Shown here: in pieces, positions 1 to 5,799 of the stretch
Numbering within the stretch: position 1 is the stretch's first letter
Layout of the letters: every line of letters begins with the position of its first letter
Origin: Dehalococcoidia bacterium
GTDB lineage: Bacteria; Chloroflexota; Dehalococcoidia; SZUA-161; SpSt-899
DNA: 9,557 nucleotides
Direction of reading: 5' to 3'
Assembly (NCBI GenBank): GCA_023271515.1
Contig: JALPXQ010000049.1
Span: forward strand, 1 to 9,557
The notes under the pieces: model-generated
Database searches by the model: none
Told to the model about the DNA's origin: nothing
What the model saw: only the letters and a program-made list of their open reading frames with translations
Translations under genes and position numbers: made by a program

Positions 1-2
1 TC

Positions 3-506
3 GAGTTTAGCACCATCGTTGATATCCTGAGGAGAGCCGAACTGGAGGTCATCACTGCCGGGCTAAAGGAGGGGGTCATTGACGGGTCCCACGGGGTCAA
101 GGTAATACCTGATACGCTGATAGATAAGGTAAGCGCCGGTGATTTCGATGTCATCGTCCTTCCTGGGGGCTATCCGGGCTTTGTGAACCTTGGGAAAGAC
201 GAAAGGGTGTTGGGGTTGGTCCGGGAGATGCATGGCAAGAACAAGTATATCGCCGCCATATGTGGTGCTCCGTCGGTACTCTCTAAGGCCGGCATACTCG
301 AAGGCAGAAAATCCACCATCCACCCGGGGGTAAAAGACATGCTGAGTGGGGCTGAGCATGTAGATGAAAGGGTTGTTGTCGATGGCAGGATCATAACCAG
401 CCAGGGACCCGGGACAGCAATGGAGTTCTCCATGAAATTGGTTGAGGTACTGGTGGGCAAACCAAGGGTAGAGCAAATAAATGGAGAGGTCCTGGCAAAC
501 CTGTAA
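3..506 (+). CDS. DJ-1/PfpI family protein, 5' truncated by window edge
   Basis: The open frame enters from the left edge, so the start is missing. Its 167 visible codons align closely with human DJ-1 as I remember it. The first visible Glu falls on DJ-1 Glu18. The segment DFDVIVLPGG is the strand before the active site. AAICGAP holds the nucleophile-elbow Cys (visible residue 87, equivalent to DJ-1 Cys106). IHP corresponds to the conserved His126, and SQGPGTAMEF matches the C-terminal family signature. About 17 residues should therefore be missing, giving a protein of about 184 residues. Members of this family act as stress chaperones, deglycases/glyoxalases or amidase-like proteins, and the exact activity cannot be read from sequence. 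mutM begins 8 bp downstream, which suggests one transcript joining two damage-response functions. The GTG at 183 is internal and is not the start. Confidence 0.88.
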   Translation, partial: EFSTIVDILRRAELEVITAGLKEGVIDGSHGVKVIPDTLIDKVSAGDFDVIVLPGGYPGFVNLGKDERVLGLVREMHGKNKYIAAICGAPSVLSKAGILEGRKSTIHPGVKDMLSGAEHVDERVVVDGRIITSQGPGTAMEFSMKLVEVLVGKPRVEQINGEVLANL

Positions 507-514
507 AGGATTAA

Positions 515-1336
515 ATGCCCGAACTGCCGGAAGTTGAGACCATAAAGAACGAGCTCGCTCCTCAGGTGACAGGTCATCGCCTTGTCGGGGTTGACCTGCT
601 TTGGCCAAAGGCGGTGCATGAACCCTCGCCGGAGGCATTCTGCCAGAGGCTCATTGGCCAGGAGATAATGGCCATATGGCGTCGAGGGAAATACCTCCTC
701 TTTCAACTCTGCGGTGGCCAGACCTTAATTCTCCATCTCAAGATGAGCGGCGTCCTGCTGCTCAGGGATGCATCCTGTGGACCGGAGAATCACACCAGCG
801 CGATATTCCGGCTCGACGGCGACAACGATTTGCACTTCGTCGATCAACGGCGGTTCGGGTCGATGTGGCTGACTGAGGATCAGAACAGGGTCGTCGGCAA
901 GTTAGGCATTGAACCTCTGGGGCCCTCCTTCACCCCGGCTGTCCTGGGGAACCTTCTAAGCCCGCACCGGGTGGCGATAAAAGTCCTGCTCTGCGACCAG
1001 CACGCCATAGCAGGCATCGGCAATATGTATGCTGATGAAGCATTGTTTGCCGCCCGCATCCATCCCTTAAGGAAGGCGAATGCCCTTTCAACTGATGAAA
1101 TCAAGCGGCTGCACCGCGGCATCGTAAAGGTATTACAGGGGGCGATAAAGCGTAAGGGAGCAAGCATCAGCACCTACCGTCGTCCCGATGGGGAAACTGG
1201 GAAGGCTCACCTGGAATTTCAGGTCGCCCACCGCCGTGGGGAGTCTTGCCCCAACTGTGGATTTCCCATCCAGCGAGTGTCGCTCCGGGGCCGGGGGACT
1301 CATTTCTGTGCCCGGTGTCAGCCAGATGGAGCTTAG
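515..1336 (+). CDS. mutM: Formamidopyrimidine-DNA glycosylase (Fpg/MutM)
   Basis: Base-excision-repair enzyme that removes oxidised purines such as 8-oxoguanine and nicks the abasic site. The protein is 273 residues, the usual family length. It starts MPELPEVE, where Pro2 (N-terminal after Met removal) is the Schiff-base nucleophile and Glu3 the acid. The catalytic Lys of the beta-strand loop is K59 in RRGKYL. DQRRFG lies at 110-115. The helix-two-turn-helix region contains GIGNMYADEALF at about 167-178. The C-terminal zinc finger has C245-x2-C248 and C265-x2-C268, with the DNA-binding Arg in GRGTHFC (R260). All key residues are present, so an active enzyme is expected. HLKMSG replaces the more usual HLGMTG at 74-79, a minor variation. 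The start is fixed by the invariant N-terminus. It lies 8 bp after the DJ-1-like gene, whose stop region supplies an AAAGGA Shine-Dalgarno, so translation is probably coupled. Confidence 0.97.
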   Translation: MPELPEVETIKNELAPQVTGHRLVGVDLLWPKAVHEPSPEAFCQRLIGQEIMAIWRRGKYLLFQLCGGQTLILHLKMSGVLLLRDASCGPENHTSAIFRLDGDNDLHFVDQRRFGSMWLTEDQNRVVGKLGIEPLGPSFTPAVLGNLLSPHRVAIKVLLCDQHAIAGIGNMYADEALFAARIHPLRKANALSTDEIKRLHRGIVKVLQGAIKRKGASISTYRRPDGETGKAHLEFQVAHRRGESCPNCGFPIQRVSLRGRGTHFCARCQPDGA

Positions 1337-1339
1337 CAG

Positions 1340-1356
1340 AAGGGGCGAAGCTCCTT
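1340..1356 (+). terminator. Short hairpin just after mutM, possible weak terminator
   Basis: AAGGGGC pairs with GCTCCTT across a GAA loop. This is a 7-bp stem with one G-T wobble, starting 3 bp after the mutM stop. Only three Ts follow the stem, so intrinsic termination would be weak. It could instead be an mRNA 3'-end stabiliser. Confidence 0.3.
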
Positions 1357-1380
1357 TACGAATCCCAGGCCTGACCGCCT

Positions 1381-1420
1381 TTTAGGGGGTTTCAGGGGGA
1401 GAATCCCCCTGATGATCTTG
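1381..1420 (-). repeat. 40-bp interspersed palindromic repeat, copy 1
   Basis: This segment contains a perfect 8-bp inverted repeat, CAGGGGGA/TCCCCTG-type arms around a 3-nt GAA loop at 1393-1411. It is preceded by a second G run (AGGGGG at 1384-1389). Read on the minus strand it matches 7793-7832 at 38 of 40 positions, so it is a dispersed element and not a chance hairpin. It ends 2 bp before the putative ATG of the phosphoesterase, occupying the place where a Shine-Dalgarno would be expected. It resembles short REP-like or non-autonomous palindromic elements, and I do not recognise the family by name. Confidence 0.7.
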
Positions 1421-1422
1421 GC

Positions 1423-2214
1423 ATGACAGGAGAGGAAACCAGAATCTTGCTCGCCCAGGTGGAGTCCAGGTTTGAGCAAGAGGGGAACCTGATCAAACTG
1501 GAATCCGGCCGGGTTGTTTTCGTCGGCGATACGCACGGCGACCTTGAAGCGACCAGGGCCGTCATCGCCAGACACTTGAACCCGAAAACCCAAATCGTTT
1601 TCCTGGGTGACTATGTTGATCGTGGCCCAAAGTCGGCGGAAAACCTGAACTCTCTCCTGAGGTTGAAACTGGAGCACCCGGATAATCTCTTTCTACTAAT
1701 GGGAAATCATGAAGGCCAGGGCGCAATTAGCGTTCACCCGGCCGATTTCTGGGAAGGACTAGATTGCAAGCTGCACACCCAATATGCCACAGTACTCTCC
1801 AGGATGCCACTTGTGGCCTCTACCCCAAATGGGATTATAGCCTTACATGGAGCATTGCCAAATGTCGAAACTCTGGAAGACCTGGAGAAAATAGATTTCG
1901 GCGGCCGGCAGTGGCAGCAAATAACCTGGGGCGACTGGCAGGAAAAGGATGGAGGATACCTCGGCAATGACCCGTTCACCGGCAGGCCTCAGTTCGGGCA
2001 GGGATGGTTTGATGAGATGATGAAGAGACTAGGAAAGAATGTCCTCATCCGATCGCATCAACCGAACGCCAGGCAAGTCATGTACGGACGCAGGTGTCTC
2101 ACGATATTCACCTCCTCGGCATATCGGGAATTGATTCCCCACAGAACCATAGCCATCGCCGATCTGGAGAGAGAGGTCAAAACGGTGGATGACCTGGTGA
2201 TCGAAACCGTTTGA
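1423..2214 (+). CDS. PPP-family metallophosphoesterase (serine/threonine phosphatase-like)
   Basis: The 263-residue protein carries the complete calcineurin-like dimetal signature in order: GDTHG (35-39), GDYVDRG (62-68) and GNHE (94-97). The further metal-binding His residues lie in LHGALP (H142) and IRSHQP (H212). The VDRG form of block two is typical of PPP-type phosphoprotein phosphatases and of bacterial PrpA/PrpB or ApaH relatives, rather than of nucleases such as SbcD. The substrate may be a phosphoprotein or a dinucleotide polyphosphate, and the sequence does not decide. No signal peptide or membrane segment is seen, so it is probably cytosolic. The ATG at 1423 has no Shine-Dalgarno because the repeat copy lies directly upstream. 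TTG at 1447, preceded by AGGAGAGG at 1428-1435, is an alternative start that would remove 8 residues and keep every motif. It is followed after 3 bp by the tatD-like gene. Confidence 0.9.
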   Translation: MTGEETRILLAQVESRFEQEGNLIKLESGRVVFVGDTHGDLEATRAVIARHLNPKTQIVFLGDYVDRGPKSAENLNSLLRLKLEHPDNLFLLMGNHEGQGAISVHPADFWEGLDCKLHTQYATVLSRMPLVASTPNGIIALHGALPNVETLEDLEKIDFGGRQWQQITWGDWQEKDGGYLGNDPFTGRPQFGQGWFDEMMKRLGKNVLIRSHQPNARQVMYGRRCLTIFTSSAYRELIPHRTIAIADLEREVKTVDDLVIETV

Positions 2215-2217
2215 ACA

Positions 2218-3012
2218 ATGTACCCACTGATCGATACCCATGCCCACCTTGACGATATAGAGGACCTCGGTCCGGCTATTGCGAGAGCCCGAGAGAACGG
2301 CCTGATCGCCATAATCGCCGTCGGGGTGGATTACGAGTCGAACAACCGGGTGCTGGAAATAGCGGAGCGGTATTCAATAGTATTTCCCGCCCTTGGATGT
2401 CACCCTGGAGAGTTGGGAGAGACGGCGGCGGAGATCGAGCGCAACCTTCAGTTCATCGAAGACAATGTCGAAAGTACCGTAGGCATTGGCGAGATAGGCC
2501 TGGACTATCATAAGAGGGCTACGAGCAAAGTAAGTAAGGACACTCAAAAGCAGGTACTCAAGGATGTATTAGCGATCGCGAAGCGATATGCGAAACCGGC
2601 GCTCGTCCATTCCCGATATTCCTGGTGGGATTGCTTTAACATTCTCCAGGAATCGGGGGTAGAGAGAGCGGTATTCCACTGGTACAGTGGCCCGCTAAGC
2701 GTCCTGCGCGATCTTATCAGCCAGGGCTATTATGCCTCCGCAACCCTCGCTGCTGAGTATCACGAAGATCATCGGCGGGCGATGAGCGAAACGCCCTGCG
2801 ATAATCTCCTGCTGGAGACCGACTCGCCGGTGATCTATCGCTGGGGCACGGAGTTTGAGTCCGAGCCGGCGGATGTTACCCGAGTACTGGAGGCAGTAGC
2901 AAGGCTAAAGGGGGTTGAGCGAGATGTTCTTGCTCAAAGAACCACCGAAAACGCTCTCACCCTCTTTGGGCTATCAGATTTCCCAGCGCCGCTTATACCA
3001 GCGGTTGACTAG
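2218..3012 (+). CDS. TatD-family metal-dependent hydrolase
   Basis: The 264 residues match the usual TatD length. The metal ligands are all visible: T-H-A-H-L-D near the N-terminus (7-12), Glu92 in GEIGLDY, His131 in LVHSR, His154 in VFHWYSG and Asp202 in ETDSP. GCHPGE at 60-65 is another family landmark. TatD proteins are TIM-barrel enzymes of the amidohydrolase superfamily, reported as 3'-5' DNA exonucleases or D-aminoacyl-tRNA deacylases. The name reflects an E. coli locus, not a role in Tat export. The start is the canonical one before the HxH strand. No good Shine-Dalgarno precedes it, but only 3 bp separate it from the phosphoesterase stop, so coupled translation is likely. Its last codons contain the -35 element of the next operon. 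TatD/YcfH paralogues cannot be told apart here, so I give no gene symbol. Confidence 0.93.
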   Translation: MYPLIDTHAHLDDIEDLGPAIARARENGLIAIIAVGVDYESNNRVLEIAERYSIVFPALGCHPGELGETAAEIERNLQFIEDNVESTVGIGEIGLDYHKRATSKVSKDTQKQVLKDVLAIAKRYAKPALVHSRYSWWDCFNILQESGVERAVFHWYSGPLSVLRDLISQGYYASATLAAEYHEDHRRAMSETPCDNLLLETDSPVIYRWGTEFESEPADVTRVLEAVARLKGVERDVLAQRTTENALTLFGLSDFPAPLIPAVD

Positions 3013-3033
3013 GTGAAATAAAGCAAGTATAAT
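3005..3033 (+). promoter_or_regulatory. Sigma70-type promoter for the oxidoreductase operon
   Basis: TTGACT (3005-3010) and TATAAT (3028-3033) are separated by exactly 17 bp, matching the consensus at 11 of 12 positions. The -35 box lies within the last codons and stop of the tatD-like gene. Transcription would start near 3040 and give a leader of about 60 nt before the first gene of the operon. No terminator separates it from tatD, so some readthrough from upstream is possible. Confidence 0.8.
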
Positions 3034-3098
3034 CAGAGTTGGTTGGACACAGCAAACGAGATATCCATTTTATTGCCAGGTTATGAAGGGAGTGTAAA

Positions 3099-3707
3099 AT
3101 GAGCACACTGCTGGGTTTTCCAAAGAACGGTTACAAAGTGGTTCCCGGGCCCGAGACTTATCTCTCACCGTCAGCAGCAGCAATGGGTGTGGTTCTACCC
3201 AACGAAGGTGAGGCGCTAATCGAAGGGGATATTGTTCCTGAAGAAGTCGCCTACGAAGAGATAGCCAACAGGTTGCTTTCGGCCAGGAACCCGACGCTCT
3301 TTCCCGGACCCCTGGTGCTATGGGCCTGGTCGGAGAAGGCAGTGGCGAAAGCAAGGGCACTCCTGGAGATGGTGGGCGAGGTGCCGGGGATGAAGATTAT
3401 ACCCATGCCGGATTACCGCCCCAAGTACCCTATGATCAACCCCAAAGTGGAAATTAACCCCAATCATCCTAATTTGACCATCTGGCATAACAATATCGAT
3501 GTATGTGTGTTTGTGGGTGTTCATTGCCATTTTGCAAATCTGGCCTTGAAGATCATCAGGGCCGGGACTGATTGTTACACCATAGCTCTATGCGGCCAAA
3601 GGGGGCATGAGGACGCCATGATTACCCTGAGGGATGTTCATGCTGAAGAGGTGATGGATCTAACCGATACTATAAGAAAGGTCAAAATGGAGAGGTTGTC
3701 ATGCTAG
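3099..3707 (+). CDS. CO dehydrogenase/acetyl-CoA synthase epsilon (CdhB-like, DHS-fold) protein
   Basis: This 202-residue protein resembles the archaeal CODH/ACS epsilon subunit family (CdhB, CO_dh domain). The order of elements agrees with my recollection of methanogen CdhB. A YLSPSAAA segment near the N-terminus (21-28) matches the family's SPEMAAKM stretch. ARNPTLFPGPLVL (62-74) is the first beta strand. NIDVCVFVGVHCHFANLAL (132-150) corresponds to the NYDMVITIGFKKFYINQVL segment. The end TLRDVHAEEVMDLTDTI (176-192) matches the closing helix. The fold is a Rossmann-like DHS NAD/FAD-binding type. No CODH catalytic gene is nearby. Instead it precedes, and overlaps by 7 bp, the oxidoreductase alpha gene, so a subunit or accessory role in that enzyme is inferred. 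Cysteines 136, 143, 159, 165 and 202 do not form a recognisable cluster motif. AAGGGAG at 3086-3092 supports the ATG. Confidence 0.72.
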   Translation: MSTLLGFPKNGYKVVPGPETYLSPSAAAMGVVLPNEGEALIEGDIVPEEVAYEEIANRLLSARNPTLFPGPLVLWAWSEKAVAKARALLEMVGEVPGMKIIPMPDYRPKYPMINPKVEINPNHPNLTIWHNNIDVCVFVGVHCHFANLALKIIRAGTDCYTIALCGQRGHEDAMITLRDVHAEEVMDLTDTIRKVKMERLSC

Positions 3708-4858
3708 AAAGGAAAGTAGTAAGCCCCGAGTATATGTTCTTTGAGGCCCCTCGAGAGAAGAAGTATCTGATCGGAAATGAAGCCGTAGCCGAGGCCGTGA
3801 AGAGGGCCAACGTTGATATGGTGATTTCCTACCCTATTACACCACAAAGTGAGGCTACTCACATTGTCGGAGATATTTATGCCCAGGGTTATGTCAAGGA
3901 CTATTATCGGGGCGAGGATGAATTCAACGTCATGTCGGCTATGGCCGGGGCGGCAATGGGGGGAGTAAGGGCATTTACCGCAACCTCTGGACCGGGCACG
4001 CTGAGAGCATTTGAAATGTTCCCCTGCTGGGCAGGAGAAAGGCTGCCCATAGTGTGTGCCTTTATGACCAGAGGGGTGAATTCACCTTTAACCATCCAGC
4101 CGGACAATATTGAAATTGGCTGGCTGGCCGATACCGGGATGCTGATATTTCATGCCGAAGACCCACAGGATTTTTTCGACATGATACTGCAGGCATATGT
4201 AATCGCCGAGCAGCCCGACGTGCACCTGCCGGTTGGTGTATGTGCTGACGGCTTCTTCGTTACCCACACCCGGGAGATTGTTGAGCTAACTCCCGAGGAT
4301 GAGATGCTGCCCCCTTATGACCCGTCAGTCTCTCCAGTGGTGACAATGGATATGGAGACGGTTCCCGTAAGGCACATGAAGGACCCCTTCGTTATGAAGA
4401 GTAATTACATAAGCTATAATACCCATGCTAGCTGGCAACAGGAGGTGCGTGCCGCTGCCGAACGAGCCCGAAAATATATCACCCGATATATGGGAAGCCC
4501 TGTAGAAGTCGTCCATCCCGGGGCTGAAATACTGTTTATGGCATCGGGCACCGCCGCTGCTCAAGCAAGAGTTGCTATGGAAAGAATGCGAGCAGAGGGA
4601 ATTGATATCGGGCTAGTGAAAATCAAGGTAATAAGGCCATTCCCTGAGAAAGAGATCACAGAGTTAGCCGAGGTTCCAAGGATCATCATAATCCCGGAGC
4701 ATAACATTACCGGATGGTTAGCCCGAGATATCAAGTCAAGGGTGAACAACAATGCGAAGATATACGGTGGGCCAAGGGTGTTTGGCGGGATGACCATGCC
4801 CCCAGAGATGCTGGTAGAGGAAACAAAGAAACTGCTGCTGAACCTGGTGACTGCTTAG
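3701..4858 (+). CDS. 2-oxoacid:ferredoxin oxidoreductase, alpha subunit (PorA-like)
   Basis: Alpha subunit of the TPP-dependent enzyme that decarboxylates a 2-oxoacid to acyl-CoA while reducing ferredoxin. The 385 residues fit a PorA. The pyrimidine-binding domain I carries GNEAVAEA (25-32), YPITPQ (44-49), GEDEF (71-75) and TATSGPG (93-99). Domain II (about 273-385) carries the GIDIGLVKIKVIRPFP strand (300-315) and PEHN (332-335). T47 and R124, which fall where PFOR places substrate/CoA-contacting Thr and Arg, are kept. The usual DHND/DHQD stretch after that Arg is replaced by QPDN (133-136), so the enzyme is a divergent branch and the substrate (pyruvate, branched-chain, 2-oxoglutarate or other) is not assigned. 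There is a roughly 20-residue N-terminal extension. The start overlaps the upstream gene by 7 bp with GGAGAGG at 3689-3695, indicating coupled translation. Confidence 0.92.
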   Translation: MLERKVVSPEYMFFEAPREKKYLIGNEAVAEAVKRANVDMVISYPITPQSEATHIVGDIYAQGYVKDYYRGEDEFNVMSAMAGAAMGGVRAFTATSGPGTLRAFEMFPCWAGERLPIVCAFMTRGVNSPLTIQPDNIEIGWLADTGMLIFHAEDPQDFFDMILQAYVIAEQPDVHLPVGVCADGFFVTHTREIVELTPEDEMLPPYDPSVSPVVTMDMETVPVRHMKDPFVMKSNYISYNTHASWQQEVRAAAERARKYITRYMGSPVEVVHPGAEILFMASGTAAAQARVAMERMRAEGIDIGLVKIKVIRPFPEKEITELAEVPRIIIIPEHNITGWLARDIKSRVNNNAKIYGGPRVFGGMTMPPEMLVEETKKLLLNLVTA

Positions 4859-4864
4859 AACCGA

Positions 4865-4933
4865 GTTCACGGTTCCGGGGTTCGCGGTTCACGGTTGGGG
4901 AAGGGAGGCGAGGAACCTTGAACCTAGAACCTA
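4865..4933 (+). repeat. Opposed 7-bp repeat arrays in the alpha-beta gap, able to form a hairpin
   Basis: Five units of GTTCACG type run from 4865 to 4900 (one unit is 8 bp). Three units of GAACCTW run from 4913 to 4933. The second array is the reverse complement of the first in its GGTTC core. GGTTCACGGTT (4886-4896) can pair with AACCTTGAACC (4914-4924) with a single mismatch and a 17-nt loop. A smaller GAACCG/CGGTTC pair lies at 4858-4875. The array fills almost the whole 89-bp gap between two otherwise tightly packed genes. It ends just before the beta-subunit Shine-Dalgarno, so it could affect beta translation or mRNA stability. Confidence 0.72.
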
Positions 4934-4935
4934 GA

Positions 4936-4942
4936 AAGGAGG
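4936..4942 (+). promoter_or_regulatory. Shine-Dalgarno that fixes the beta-subunit start
   Basis: AAGGAGG is followed by GAGGAG-type purines and ATG at 4948, 5 nt away. The same frame is open back to 4714, but that stretch reads through the alpha gene and the repeat array. This strong site and the family alignment both place the start at 4948. Confidence 0.8.
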
Positions 4943-4947
4943 AGGAG

Positions 4948-5799
4948 ATGGAAGCACTTAAGGTATCACCGGGCTTTGAGAAGATACTGCCCCAGGAGTA
5001 TCAGGAACTGGTAGAAGACGGGCCTTATGGGAGAGGTTTAGCAGTAAAGGACCTGGGAACATTTAAGGAGGTGATAGAGGAGCACCCATTATGCGCCGGT
5101 TGCGGCCTCGGTTTGGCCATCAGATTGATTCTCGCCTCGCTTCCCGATCCAGGGAATACGATTATTGTCGGGACGACGGGGTGCAATTCCATTGTCATGC
5201 CCCAGGTTGCCATTCACAACATACATGCCCTCTTTGGAAATCAGAGTTCGGTGGCCTCCGGATTGAAGAGGGCCTTGCGGCTGAGATATCCCGACAAAAC
5301 CAAAGATGTGGTGGTGATCGCTGGAGACGGCGGTGTTGCCGATATTGGGCTAGCTCCAACCATGCATTCCTGGTTCAGACGGGAGAATATCACCACCATA
5401 ATGCTGGATAACGAAGGTTACTCCAATACAGGGGGACAGGAAAGCGGCATGACGCGGCAAGGGGTGGTGGTCAACATGGCACCCGTGGGGAAGAAGTTTC
5501 CCAAAATCCCCCTTCATGAAATAGCTAAGGCTGCCGGTTGTGCTTATGTTGCCACGGTTACCCCGGCCCGGGCAAGACGGCTGGGGCAGATGGCAAAAAG
5601 AGCGATTCTGATAGCCCGTGACATAGGCCCCACCTATGTCCAGATATTCTGTCCCTGTTCCACGAATTATAAGTTTCCTCCGTCGGAGACGCTCAAGAGG
5701 GCCAAGGAGACCGAGATTACAGAATACATGTCCCCGGAAGCCCAGGAATTTATCGAGAAGATAGAGAAAGAGTCCCAAAGTCGAGGAGGTAAGGAATGA
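4948..5799 (+). CDS. 2-oxoacid:ferredoxin oxidoreductase, beta subunit (PorB-like)
   Basis: TPP-diphosphate-binding subunit, 283 residues. The TPP/Mg motif is G126-D-G-G-V-A-D-I-G followed by LDNEGYSNTGGQ (153-164), a textbook PorB pattern. The cysteines expected to hold the proximal [4Fe-4S] cluster are C49-x2-C52 (CAGCG), C79 (TTGCN) and one of C235/C237 (FCPC). PVGKKFPKI at 179-187 is also family-typical. The N-terminal segment before CAGCG is about 48 residues, longer than in many PorBs. The C-terminus ends in a charged helix (about 262-283). The stop overlaps the ATG of the gamma gene as ATGA, so the two are translationally coupled. It shares the operon promoter at 3005-3033 and is separated from alpha by the heptamer repeat array. 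Substrate range is not decided by this subunit. Confidence 0.93.
   Translation: MEALKVSPGFEKILPQEYQELVEDGPYGRGLAVKDLGTFKEVIEEHPLCAGCGLGLAIRLILASLPDPGNTIIVGTTGCNSIVMPQVAIHNIHALFGNQSSVASGLKRALRLRYPDKTKDVVVIAGDGGVADIGLAPTMHSWFRRENITTIMLDNEGYSNTGGQESGMTRQGVVVNMAPVGKKFPKIPLHEIAKAAGCAYVATVTPARARRLGQMAKRAILIARDIGPTYVQIFCPCSTNYKFPPSETLKRAKETEITEYMSPEAQEFIEKIEKESQSRGGKE
5784..5789 (+). promoter_or_regulatory. Shine-Dalgarno indicating the true gamma-subunit start at 5796
   Basis: AGGAGG lies 6 nt before ATG at 5796, which overlaps the beta stop as ATGA. The alternative starts in the downstream frame (TTG 5803, ATG 5806) are 13 and 16 nt away, too far for efficient initiation. This supports a gene that begins at 5796 and changes frame in the G run. 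Confidence 0.75.

Noticed and set aside
63..706. Two long minus-strand frames over the DJ-1-like and mutM genes
   Set aside because: Both lie antisense to well-supported coding sequence and show no family motifs, so they are shadows of codon bias.
3099..3707. Evidence for a complete CO dehydrogenase/acetyl-CoA synthase locus
   Set aside because: No catalytic CODH, ACS or corrinoid protein genes are present in the window. Only the epsilon-like protein is seen.
4865..4933. Heptamer arrays as a CRISPR array
   Set aside because: Units are 7 bp with no spacers and there are no cas genes, so this is a phased short repeat.
4714..4947. Upstream extension of the beta-subunit frame, adding 78 residues
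   Set aside because: It runs through the end of the alpha gene in another frame and through the heptamer repeat. ATG 4948 has a strong Shine-Dalgarno and fits the family N-terminus.
5350..5778. 142-codon minus-strand frame inside the beta-subunit gene
   Set aside because: It is antisense to the TPP-binding region of a clear PorB and has no recognisable motif.
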